From Mycobacterium sp. 1554424.7 (GTDB lineage Bacteria; Actinomycetota; Actinomycetes; Mycobacteriales; Mycobacteriaceae), in assembly GCF_001665295.1 (NCBI RefSeq), contig NZ_LZSE01000112.1, positions 1 through 41,887 of the forward strand: a stretch of DNA of 41,887 bases. The letters are read 5' to 3'. Below the pieces are notes generated by a model. It did no database searches and had not been told where the DNA came from. It worked only from the letters and a program-made list of their open reading frames with translations. Shown piece by piece: positions 7,606 to 19,662 of this stretch (within the stretch, counting starts at the first letter, position 1; each line of letters starts with the position of its first letter). The position numbers and the translations under genes were made by a program.

Positions 7606-8760
7606 TTGACCACGTCGCGCTGCGCGCCGGCATCCCGCCGTTCTACGTGATGGATGTCTGGCTGGCCGCCGCGGAGCGCCAGCGCAGCCACGGCGACCTG
7701 GTAAACCTCTCGGCGGGCCAGCCCAGTGTCGGCGCGCCCGAGCCGGTGCGCGCGGCCGCGGCTTCCGCGCTGCACCTCAACCAGCTGGGTTACACCGTCG
7801 CCCTGGGCATTCCGGAGCTGCGCGCCGCGATCGCCGCGGATTACCACCGCAAACACGGGATCGACGTCGAGGCCGACGCGGTGGTGGTGACCACCGGGTC
7901 CTCGGGTGGCTTCCTGCTCGCCTTCCTCGCGTGCTTCGACGTCGGCGATCGGGTCGCGCTGGCCAGCCCCGGCTACCCCTGCTATCGAAACATCCTGTCG
8001 GCGCTGGGATGCGAGGTCGTAGACATCCCCTGCGGGCCGGAGACCCGGTTCCAGCCGACCGCGCAGCTGCTCGCCGAGCTCGACCCGCCGATAAAGGGCG
8101 TGATCGTCGCCAGCCCCGCCAATCCCACCGGCACGGTCATCCCGCCGGCCGAGCTGGCCGCCATCGCGGCGTGGTGCGAGGCCTCCGGTGTCCGGCTGAT
8201 CAGTGACGAGGTCTACCACGGGCTGGTCTACGACGGCGCGCCGCAGACCAGCTGCGCCTGGCAGACGTCTCGAGACGCGGTGGTGGTCAACAGCTTTTCC
8301 AAGTACTACGCGATGACGGGCTGGCGGCTCGGGTGGCTGTTGCTGCCCGAGGAGCTGCGCCGGGCGGTGGACTGCCTGACCGGCAACTTCACCATCTGCC
8401 CGCCGGTGCTGTCGCAGCTCGCGGCGGTCGCGGCGTTCACCCCCGAGGCCACCGCCGAAGCCGACGGCAACCTGGAGCACTACGCAATCAACCGCTCGCT
8501 GCTGCTCGACGGCCTGCGCCGAATCGGTATCGACCGGCTGGCTCCCACCGACGGCGCGTTCTACGTGTACGCCGACGTCTCGGACTTCACCAGCGATTCG
8601 CTCGGGTTCTGCTCAAAGCTGCTGGGCGACACCGGCGTTGCGATCGCGCCGGGCATCGACTTCGACACCGCGCGCGGGAATTCGTTCGTCCGGCTGTCGT
8701 TCGCCGGACCCACGAGCGACATCGAAGAGGCCCTGAACAGAATCGGCCCCTGGCTGTCCG

Positions 8761-8771
<11 letters not shown>
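7602..8771 (+). CDS. aspB: PLP-dependent aminotransferase, class I/II (AspB)
   Basis: This fold-type I aminotransferase of 389 residues has SPANPTG with Asn174 near 171-177, SDEVYHG with Asp202 and Tyr205, the PLP-binding Lys234 in SFSKYYAMTGWRLGW, and a C-terminal Arg motif (FVRLSFA). The GTG at 7602 overlaps the fadE33 stop by 4 bases (GTGA), which makes it the last gene of the fadD3-fadE31-32-33 operon. It corresponds to H37Rv Rv3565, annotated aspB. Substrate specificity within the aspartate aminotransferase group cannot be read from the sequence, and no role in steroid degradation is established. Its 3' end overlaps the convergent acyl-AMP ligase gene by 11 bases. Confidence 0.88.
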
Positions 8772-10620
<1,849 letters not shown>

Positions 10621-10727
10621 GGTGGGAAAGGTTAATAGACGCTCTTATTATTTGCCGCATTTGCGAGGGTATGGCGGTCATCACGTCGAACAATGGGCTC
10701 GCCGCGGGTCACACGAAGGGGCGCCCT

Positions 10728-11558
10728 TTACGCGTCCAGGACTTTGTCGAGGCGGGCCTCGAGCGCCGTACGGTCGCCCAGATCGGCCACGTTGATGCCG
10801 AACCGTTCCGTGAGGGCGTCGACGACGGCCGCCGCGTCGTCCAGCTGGATCTTCTCGCTGCCGTCGGCGCGGTGCACGGTCAGGTTGCGCCCGGCCAGGT
10901 TCAGTCGGGCGTCGTCGGTGACCAGCGCGGCCATCAGGCCGGTGACGAAGTGCGACGACGGGTGGGTCGAGACGAACCAGCTGCCGACCTTGAGGTCGAT
11001 GTCCGGCGCGGTCCGCGTGGTGAACTCGTAGAGCGGCGCCCAGTCGCCACGGATCTGCGCCTGCAACACCAGACCGTCGCGGCGGTCCTCGAGTCGGTAG
11101 GGCTCGAGCGCGGTCTGTTGGACGCTGCCGATCTCGATTCGGAGCGGCGAGGGTGGCGTCTGCCCACCGAAGCCGACGTCGACGAGGTATGGCCCCGCCG
11201 AGCCGGGGAACGTCACCGCTAGCACGGTATGGGTCTGCGCCGGGAAGGGCGCGTCGGGCGGAAGCGTCCAGATCACCCGGCCCGCCAGTCGCCGCACCCG
11301 AAAGCCGATTTCGGACAACACATAACCCATCAGCCCGTTCTGCTCGTAGCAGTAGCCGCCGCGACGGCGGTGAACCAGCTTGTCCGTGAGGGCGGCCGGG
11401 CCGAGGTCGTCGACGGGCGTCCCCATCAGCGGATCGAGGTTCTCGAACGGGATCGTGCGCCTGTGAGCGCTCACCAGGGCCTGCAGCGTGTCGAGCTTCG
11501 GCTCGGCGACGCCGCGAAAGTCGATGCGGTCGAGATACCCGTTCAGATCCAACGTCAT
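10728..11558 (-). CDS. nat: Arylamine N-acetyltransferase
   Basis: NAT transfers acetyl (and propionyl) groups from CoA to arylamines and hydrazines, including isoniazid. Here it has 276 residues starting MTLDLNGYLDRIDF, with the Cys70-His110-Asp127 triad all present (RRGGYCYEQ, PAQTHTVL, YLVDVGFGG). The ATG at 11558 fits the family; the longer open frame upstream has no NAT similarity. In M. tuberculosis nat is reported to be transcribed with hsaACDB. Here it is separated from hsaB by a CHAD gene, a gene on the opposite strand and two hairpins, so it probably has its own promoter in the 288 bp upstream. Confidence 0.93.
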   Translation of the reverse strand: MTLDLNGYLDRIDFRGVAEPKLDTLQALVSAHRRTIPFENLDPLMGTPVDDLGPAALTDKLVHRRRGGYCYEQNGLMGYVLSEIGFRVRRLAGRVIWTLPPDAPFPAQTHTVLAVTFPGSAGPYLVDVGFGGQTPPSPLRIEIGSVQQTALEPYRLEDRRDGLVLQAQIRGDWAPLYEFTTRTAPDIDLKVGSWFVSTHPSSHFVTGLMAALVTDDARLNLAGRNLTVHRADGSEKIQLDDAAAVVDALTERFGINVADLGDRTALEARLDKVLDA

Positions 11559-11846
11559 ATCGCCATTCTGACCCGAGCGGCCTCGTGCCAAACCCGTCGC
11601 ATCCTCCTGCTGTTGGCCGGCACGTCTTGGCTTGGTAGCGAAGGCCGCCGAAAGATGCTCCCGGGCCGTGACGAGCGTTTCTCCTGAGCTCGCCGCGACG
11701 GCCCCATCGCGACGGTCGAGGCCCTCGACTTCACGTAGCCACGGCCCCTGCCTGGGCAAATGTTCGTTTGTTTTATTCCTGTCAAATATGGGGACCCCGG
11801 TACGGACGGGCTGCAGCAACTACCCAGACGAACCGACGGAGCCCTT

Positions 11847-12278
11847 ATGAGTACGAGCACCATGTGGATTGTGATCGCCGTGATCGCGGCGGTCCTCGTG
11901 ATTGCCCTGATCTTCGCGGCCAACGCGGCGACGCGCCGGCGGCGCGCCCGGCAGGCCGAGGAGATTCGCGAACAAGCCAAGGTCACGACGAGCAGGGCCG
12001 AGCGCAGGCAAGCGCTCGCCGATGAAACGGCCGCCAAGGCGCGCGCCGCCCAGGCCGAGGCCGAAGCCAAGGCCGCCGAGGCCGCCAGGCTGCAGGAACG
12101 CGCGGCCACCCATCAGAACGACGCCGCCGCGTCACGTGAGGAACTCGAGGACCAATGGACGCGCGCCGACAAGCTGGACCCGAAGACCCGCGCCGAGACG
12201 CGTGAGACGCCCGCCAACGGTCACGACGAAGCGGCGACCGAAGCGGAGTCGGTGCAGCAGCACCGCCCATCCACCTGA
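11847..12278 (+). CDS. Small single-pass membrane protein with Ala/Glu/Arg-rich coiled-coil tail
   Basis: This 143-residue protein has one N-terminal transmembrane helix (about residues 6-28, TMWIVIAVIAAVLVIALIFA). A basic stop-transfer patch RRRRARQAEE follows, then a long charged helix rich in Ala, Glu, Arg and Lys (about 35-120) with coiled-coil character, and a disordered tail. The ATG at 11847 puts the hydrophobic helix right at the start; the open frame begins earlier but without support. Tail-anchored sequences of this kind occur in many mycobacteria with no assigned function. It is convergent with the CHAD gene across a strong hairpin, and lies on the opposite strand to nat and the hsa operon. 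The 288 bp upstream to nat hold no other gene I can support. Confidence 0.65.
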   Translation: MSTSTMWIVIAVIAAVLVIALIFAANAATRRRRARQAEEIREQAKVTTSRAERRQALADETAAKARAAQAEAEAKAAEAARLQERAATHQNDAAASREELEDQWTRADKLDPKTRAETRETPANGHDEAATEAESVQQHRPST

Positions 12279-12300
12279 CCCCGGCGGCCGGCCGGCCAGT

Positions 12301-12333
12301 CCCGGTGGCCCGCCCCCTCAGCGGGCCACCGGG
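12301..12333. terminator. Bidirectional terminator hairpin
   Basis: A perfect 13-bp inverted repeat, CCCGGTGGCCCGC (12301-12313) and GCGGGCCACCGGG (12321-12333) with a 7-base loop, lies between the stop codons of two convergent genes. There is no T-tract, as is common for mycobacterial terminators. Confidence 0.8.
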
Positions 12334-12342
12334 CGCGCCCGG

Positions 12343-13185
12343 TTATACCAGCTGTAACGCGTCTTCCCGGCATTGGCGGGCGAGCTGCTGCTCGCGCGCG
12401 TACAGCATGCCGTAGCTGAATCCGTTCTCCCCCACCGTCGTTCCCGCCGTCAACGCCATCTGCTTGAGCGTCCCCGCGGCGACGACGGTGTCCTGGTGAT
12501 CACCGAGCAGGCTTTGAATCCGCTTGTAGTGCTTGACCGTTCGCTTGGCCCGCTTGTCCAGAGGCATGCGCAATTCGGCCGCGTAGCGGGCACGCTTGGC
12601 CGCCTTGCGCGCCCGATGCAGCGCCGCGTCCGCACCAGCGTCGGAGCCGGATTTCAGCGCCGCGGCCAGCCGCCGATCCGCCTTGCGTTCCGCGCGGCGG
12701 GCCCGGCTGCGCAGTGCCTTGGCGGAAATCCGTTGTGCGACGGGCGGTTCGTCGCGCCAACCGCGCAGCACACACAGCAGCGCGCGGTATCGCTCGGCGT
12801 CCATGGCCTCAGCCAGGCGGGTGCGTGCGGGAAGCTCGATCGCCTGCAGGTCGGCGCGGATCCGCGATCGCACGGGCCCGAGGATCAGCTCGTCGGGCAT
12901 GCCGTCCAGCGCCTTGCTGAACCGGCGCTCCTGGACCTCGCAGTCGCGCACGTCGCCGAGCAGCGCCGCCAACCACTTCAGTTCGCCGTCGGCATCGCCG
13001 ACCTTCGGCTCGTCCAGCAATTTGGCGAACACCCGCAGGGTGCTGCGCAGGCGCCGGATGGCCACACGGGTGTCGTGGACGGGGTCCTCGCCCCCGCCAT
13101 GGCGCAGGTCCGTGTCGCCGATTTCGATCTCGTCGATTTGAGCGTTGAGATAGTCGATCAACGCTCGACTGGCTGATGAGCGCAT
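12343..13185 (-). CDS. CHAD-domain protein (possible polyphosphate-binding)
   Basis: The protein has about 280 residues of almost only CHAD domain. It shows the hallmark N-terminal VHDTRVAIRRLRSTLRVF, a second basic helix HRARKAAKRARYAAELR, and KHYKRIQSLLGDHQDTVV near the C-terminus. CHAD domains are alpha-helical with conserved His and basic residues and have been shown in some bacteria to bind polyphosphate granules. The ATG at 13185 (MRSSASRALIDYLNAQ) starts just before the domain. An in-frame ATG at 13236 is possible, but the longest start at 13266 lies inside a hairpin and is unlikely. There is no CYTH partner domain. It is co-directional with hsaB, but a strong hairpin lies between. Confidence 0.8.
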   Translation of the reverse strand: MRSSASRALIDYLNAQIDEIEIGDTDLRHGGGEDPVHDTRVAIRRLRSTLRVFAKLLDEPKVGDADGELKWLAALLGDVRDCEVQERRFSKALDGMPDELILGPVRSRIRADLQAIELPARTRLAEAMDAERYRALLCVLRGWRDEPPVAQRISAKALRSRARRAERKADRRLAAALKSGSDAGADAALHRARKAAKRARYAAELRMPLDKRAKRTVKHYKRIQSLLGDHQDTVVAAGTLKQMALTAGTTVGENGFSYGMLYAREQQLARQCREDALQLV

Positions 13186-13250
13186 CCCACACGGATGCCC
13201 GGTAGTCGGCCGCCGCCAAACATGGGCGACAAACATGGGGTTGTCGGTTC

Positions 13251-13308
13251 GCGAGCGTAACCACAATGCGAAAACGTGACCGAAATATCGCAGTGTGGTT
13301 ACGGTCGC
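13251..13308 (-). terminator. Large hairpin downstream of hsaB, probable hsa operon terminator
   Basis: The 21-base arms 13251-13271 and 13288-13308 pair at 19 of 21 positions around a 16-base loop (core CGTAACCACA against TGTGGTTACG). The hairpin starts 10 bases after the hsaB stop in the direction of transcription. It probably ends the hsaA-D-C-B transcript, though an operator role for the CHAD gene cannot be excluded. Confidence 0.65.
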
Positions 13309-13317
13309 GGGAAAGAA

Positions 13318-13884
13318 CTACAGCCAGGTGTCCTGGGTCGTCGTGGTGAGGAACGCTTCCAGGTCGTCGCGCCACTGGGCGGGCGTGGTCTTGTCCGGTT
13401 CGATGCCGGTGTAGTCCCCGCGGTAGAACAGCAGCGGACGCGGCTTGATCTTAGGGGCCTCCGACAGCGATTGCACGGCACCGAACACCACGAAGTGGTC
13501 CCCGCCCTCGTGCACCGACGCCACCGTGCAGTCGATGTAGGCGAGCGACCGGTCGATGATCGGTGATCCCAATTCCGAAGGGTGCCAGTCGATCCCGGCG
13601 AACTTGTCGGGCTCCTTCGACCCGAACCGGGCTGACACGTCCTTCTGCTTCTCGGTCAGCACGTTGACGCAGAACCGGCCGCTGGCCTCGATGGCCTTCC
13701 AGGACCGCGACACCTTGGTCGGGCAGAACAGCACCAGCGGCGGGTCCAGGGACAGCGCCGCGAAGGACTGGCAGGCGAAGCCGATCGGCACGTCGTCGTG
13801 CACGGTGGTGATGATGGTGATCCCGGTGCAGAACTGACCCAGCACCTGGCGGAAGGCCCGCGGATCGATCTGTGCGGCGGACAT
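13318..13884 (-). CDS. hsaB: Flavin reductase HsaB of the HsaAB monooxygenase
   Basis: HsaB supplies reduced flavin to HsaA for hydroxylation of 3-HSA, the phenolic intermediate of cholesterol ring A/B degradation. The 188-residue protein is a flavin-reductase-like domain throughout (FCTGITIITTVHDDVPIGF, CQSFAALSLDPPLVLFCP, GRFCVNVLTEKQ, GGDHFVVFGAV, PLLFYRGDY). It is the last gene of the leftward operon hsaA-hsaD-hsaC-hsaB, with a 9-base gap from hsaC, and is followed by a strong hairpin. The KstR operator upstream of hsaA should control it. Confidence 0.94.
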   Translation of the reverse strand: MSAAQIDPRAFRQVLGQFCTGITIITTVHDDVPIGFACQSFAALSLDPPLVLFCPTKVSRSWKAIEASGRFCVNVLTEKQKDVSARFGSKEPDKFAGIDWHPSELGSPIIDRSLAYIDCTVASVHEGGDHFVVFGAVQSLSEAPKIKPRPLLFYRGDYTGIEPDKTTPAQWRDDLEAFLTTTTQDTWL

Positions 13885-13893
13885 CGTCTCAGG

Positions 13894-16855
<2,962 letters not shown>

Positions 16856-16895
16856 TTACCTAGGCCTCCCGGGAGTACGGACTTACACAGAAGAC

Positions 16896-16909
16896 TAGAA
16901 CACGTTCCG
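16896..16909. promoter_or_regulatory. KstR operator, hsaA side
   Basis: TAGAACACGTTCCG matches the KstR consensus TnnAACnnGTTnnA at all fixed positions except the last (G for A). It is 41 bases upstream of the hsaA start codon in the hsaA-kshB divergent region. Confidence 0.8.
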
Positions 16910-16963
16910 ATTCGTGTCGAGCAGGGTATTCCTGCGGCTGGTAGCGGTATATATCGACTTTTC

Positions 16964-16977
16964 TGTAACATGTTCTA
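16964..16977. promoter_or_regulatory. KstR operator, kshB side
   Basis: TGTAACATGTTCTA matches TnnAACnnGTTnnA fully. It lies 27 bases before the kshB start, close enough to block RNA polymerase. Each of the two divergent genes thus has its own box. Confidence 0.88.
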
Positions 16978-17003
16978 GTTGTGCGCAAAGGAAGGGACGG
17001 GTC

Positions 17004-18086
17004 TTGACGGAAGCGTTTCCCGACGAGCCGCTGGGTGACCACGTCCTCGAACTGCAGATCGCCGAGGTGATCGCCGAGACCGACGAGGCGCGGTCGCTGG
17101 TGTTCGCCGTGCCGGACGCGCCCGGTGATCCGAGCATCCCGCCGGAGCGGCTGCGGTACGCGCCGGGCCAGTTCCTGACGCTGCGCGTGCCGAGCGAGCG
17201 CACCGGGTCGGTGGCGCGCTGCTACTCGCTGTGTAGCTCGCCGTTCACCGACGATGCCCTGACCGTCACCGTCAAACGGACCGCGGACGGCTACGCGTCC
17301 AACTGGCTGTGCGAGCACGCGCACAAGGGCATGCGCATCCACGTGCTGGCGCCGTCGGGCAACTTCGTGCCCAAGACCCTCGACGACGACTTTTTGCTGA
17401 TGGCCGCCGGCAGCGGGATCACCCCGATCATGTCGATCTGCAAGTCGGCGCTCGCCGAGGGCAGCGGCCTGGTGACGCTGCTCTACGCCAACCGCGACGA
17501 CCGCTCGGTGATATTCGCCGAGGCGCTGCGCGAGCTGTCGGCCAAGTATCCCGAGCGGCTCACGGTGCTGCACTGGCTGGAATCGCTGCAGGGCCTGCCC
17601 GACGCCGCCTCGCTCGCGAAGCTGGCCGCCCCCTACACCGGTCGGCCCGTATTCATTTGCGGGCCAGGGCCTTTCATGGATGCGGCGCGCGTCGCCCTGG
17701 AGGGCCTGAAAGTGCCCGCGGCGCAGGTTCATATCGAGGTGTTCAAGTCGCTGGAGTCCGACCCGTTCGCGGCCGTCAAGATCGAAGACACCGCCGAGGG
17801 AGACGAGCCGCCCGCCACCGCGGTGGTCGAGCTGGACGGCGAGACGCACACCGTGTCGTGGCCGCGCAACGCAAAGCTGCTCGACGTCCTGCTCGCCAAG
17901 GGTCTCGACGCCCCCTTCTCCTGCCGCGAGGGGCACTGCGGCGCCTGCGCCTGCACCCTGCGCGGCGGCAAGGTCAACATGGAGGTCAACGACGTCCTGG
18001 AGCAGCAGGACCTCGACGACGGCCTGATTCTGGCCTGTCAATCTCGCCCCGAATCTGATTCGGTAGAAGTCACCTACGACGAGTAG
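17004..18086 (+). CDS. kshB: 3-ketosteroid 9-alpha-hydroxylase reductase component KshB
   Basis: KshB passes electrons from NADH through FAD and a [2Fe-2S] centre to the Rieske oxygenase KshA, which opens the steroid nucleus. The protein has 360 residues: an FAD domain with RCYSLCSSP (72-80), an NAD domain with AAGSGITPIMS (134-144) and CGPGPFMDAA, and a plant-type ferredoxin domain with cluster ligands Cys307, Cys312, Cys315 and Cys345. The start is TTG 17004, chosen because AAGGAAGGG lies about 7 bases upstream and because it matches the family length. KshA is not in the window. Control by KstR is expected from the box at 16964. Confidence 0.94.
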   Translation: MTEAFPDEPLGDHVLELQIAEVIAETDEARSLVFAVPDAPGDPSIPPERLRYAPGQFLTLRVPSERTGSVARCYSLCSSPFTDDALTVTVKRTADGYASNWLCEHAHKGMRIHVLAPSGNFVPKTLDDDFLLMAAGSGITPIMSICKSALAEGSGLVTLLYANRDDRSVIFAEALRELSAKYPERLTVLHWLESLQGLPDAASLAKLAAPYTGRPVFICGPGPFMDAARVALEGLKVPAAQVHIEVFKSLESDPFAAVKIEDTAEGDEPPATAVVELDGETHTVSWPRNAKLLDVLLAKGLDAPFSCREGHCGACACTLRGGKVNMEVNDVLEQQDLDDGLILACQSRPESDSVEVTYDE

Positions 18087-18115
18087 TCGCGTAGCGAACC
18101 GGAAAGGGGGCGCCG

Positions 18116-18649
18116 ATGAAGGGACTGTTACCGGGATTTGCGGTCGTCGCGGCAGCGCTGGCGGCCCTGCCGAGCCCGGTGGCTTCGGCCGCGAGCAACG
18201 AGGCCACCTCCCTGTTCCCGCTGGACGGGCCGAACCAGCTGGAGACGCACGCCTTCCTCAATTGCGTCAGGGCGGACGGCCACTGCGACTTCACCGTCGG
18301 GGCCGACACCCGCACGCCCGACGGCGTCACCGGATTCCCGCCCGGCCTGTGGGCCCGCCAGACCACCGAGGTTCGCTCGCCGAATCGGCTGGCCTACCTC
18401 GATACGCACGCCAACGGGCAGTTCGAACGGGTGCACAAGGCGATGGGCTCCGACGAGATCACCACCGTCTACTTCGGCGAGGGACCGCCGGACAAGTACC
18501 AGACGTCCGGCCGCATCGACTCCGCCGATTGGCAGACGGGCCAATCCAAGACCGACATCAGCGTGATCCTGTGCACCCACATCCAGGTGGTCTACGGCGG
18601 GGTCAACATCACCTCGCCCAGCACCTGCGCGCAGACGACTTTTTCTTGA
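18116..18649 (+). CDS. Secreted protein of unknown function (Rv3572-like)
   Basis: This 177-residue protein has a clear Sec signal peptide, MKGLLPGFAVVAAALAALP with cleavage probably after SPVASA near residue 24. The mature part has three Cys residues (NCVRADGHCDF and the C-terminal STCAQ) plus one in ILCTH, so two disulfides are possible. AAAGGGGG just upstream is a good ribosome-binding site for ATG 18116. It lies 29 bases after kshB and is probably transcribed with it under KstR. The position equals Rv3572 in H37Rv. I recognise no functional domain. Confidence 0.8.
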   Translation: MKGLLPGFAVVAAALAALPSPVASAASNEATSLFPLDGPNQLETHAFLNCVRADGHCDFTVGADTRTPDGVTGFPPGLWARQTTEVRSPNRLAYLDTHANGQFERVHKAMGSDEITTVYFGEGPPDKYQTSGRIDSADWQTGQSKTDISVILCTHIQVVYGGVNITSPSTCAQTTFS

Positions 18650-18652
18650 TCG

Positions 18653-18715
18653 CCGAGCCTGTAAATCCGCAGGGAAAGTGCGAGTAGGGGCCTGCGAAAT
18701 TACCGGCTCGACGAA
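18653..18715. repeat. 63-bp hairpin repeat, copy 1
   Basis: This is an imperfect inverted repeat with arms of about 21 bases (17 of 21 paired), outer sequence CGAGCCTGTAA and TTACCGGCTCG. It is 83% identical (52 of 63) and in the same orientation as copy 2 at 19591-19653, including the loop. It lies between the convergent Rv3572-like and nuclease genes. Its right end supplies the last codons and the stop codon of the nuclease gene. Confidence 0.85.
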
Positions 18716-19557
18716 GGTTGCCAACCTCTGGCGAGCAGCGCCCGCCTGACGCGCTCGATGACATCGTCGGGCTTGTCCTCGGCGATCACGCGAATAATCA
18801 CCCAGCCCATTTCTGTGAGCTTTCGTAGTCGCCGCTGGTCATTTACGTACCGACGGCGATCGCTGCGGTGCTGGTCACCGTCATACTCGGCGGCCACGCC
18901 GAACTCTGGCCAGCCCATGTCGAGCATGGCGAAATACTCGTAGCCCTGGACCACCGGTATCTGGGTGATCGGCGTGGGAAAGCCCGCGTCGATGAGCAAC
19001 AGCCGCAGCCAGGTTTCCTTCGGCGAAGCGGCGCCGCCGTCGACCAAGGGCAGCGCGGACCGCAGCCGTCGTAGCCCGCGGGCACCGGGGTATCGCTTCG
19101 CAAGCAGCAGCACATCTTCCGTCGAAAACGGCGTCGCGCGCATCAACGCGTCTAGGCGCGCGACCGCCTGCCCGCGCGACAGATACCGGCCCAAGTCGTA
19201 GGCCGTTCGCGCAAGGGTGGTGACCGGCAACCCCGCGACGCGGGTGACTTCGTCGTCGGCCAGCGACTGCTCACGCGCGAGTATCCCTTTCGGCGGCCGC
19301 GTGTTCGACCAGACCAACTCGACGGGGATGTCGGCGTCAACCCACCCCGCGCCATGCAACGCCGACGCCGCGACACCCGCCACAATCGCCTGGCGCCGCG
19401 ACCACAACCAAGCGCCTTCTGTCCTGCGCCGCAGCGAAAGTGGTTGGGCCCGTTCGGCATACACTCCCGAGTAGATCGGCTCATACCAACGTTGCAGTTC
19501 GTGCCGCGTCACAACTCCCAGCGCGACGGCTTCGCTACCTATCAACACCCCAGCCAT
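18700..19557 (-). CDS. AbiEi-like N-domain fused to Vsr/DUF559-type endonuclease domain
   Basis: The protein has 285 residues. The N-terminal half resembles AbiEi-type winged-helix proteins (GVVTRHELQRWYEPIYSGVY, ASALHGAGWVD, VTTLARTAYDLGR). The C-terminal third (about 180-275) is a PD-(D/E)XK nuclease fold of the Vsr/DUF559 kind, with candidate catalytic residues Glu181, Asp213 and Glu224 and the downstream DGDQHRSD and GWVIIRV motifs. The ATG at 19557 is preferred; a TTG at 19614 would start inside the flanking repeat. The last five residues PSSSR and the stop are coded by repeat copy 1. I do not recall this gene between Rv3572 and fadE34 in M. tuberculosis. No AbiEii-type toxin is next to it. 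Nuclease activity is inferred, not shown. Confidence 0.75.
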   Translation of the reverse strand: MAGVLIGSEAVALGVVTRHELQRWYEPIYSGVYAERAQPLSLRRRTEGAWLWSRRQAIVAGVAASALHGAGWVDADIPVELVWSNTRPPKGILAREQSLADDEVTRVAGLPVTTLARTAYDLGRYLSRGQAVARLDALMRATPFSTEDVLLLAKRYPGARGLRRLRSALPLVDGGAASPKETWLRLLLIDAGFPTPITQIPVVQGYEYFAMLDMGWPEFGVAAEYDGDQHRSDRRRYVNDQRRLRKLTEMGWVIIRVIAEDKPDDVIERVRRALLARGWQPSSSR

Positions 19558-19590
19558 GGCCGAATAGTGGCCCACGGCACCGACAACTCC

Positions 19591-19653
19591 CCGAGCCTGT
19601 AAACCCGCAGACAAACTGCGAGTGAGGGTCTGCAGGATTACAGGCTCGACGAA
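19591..19653. repeat. 63-bp hairpin repeat, copy 2
   Basis: The arms, starting at CGAGCCTGTAAACC and ending GATTACAGGCTCG, pair at 19 of 21 positions around a loop of about 15 bases. It is a direct copy of the element at 18653-18715. It lies 10 bases after the fadE34 stop, so it may also act as the fadE34 terminator. Confidence 0.85.
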
Positions 19654-19662
19654 ATGGACACC

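Noticed and set aside
11758-11800. AT-rich stretch (GTTTGTTTTATTCC and following) as a sigma-factor promoter
   Set aside because: The spacing and -10 sequence do not fit a mycobacterial consensus well enough to call.
11559-11846. Possible upstream extension of nat or of the small membrane protein
   Set aside because: Neither extension resembles its family, and the true starts are fixed by the catalytic domain and by the membrane helix.
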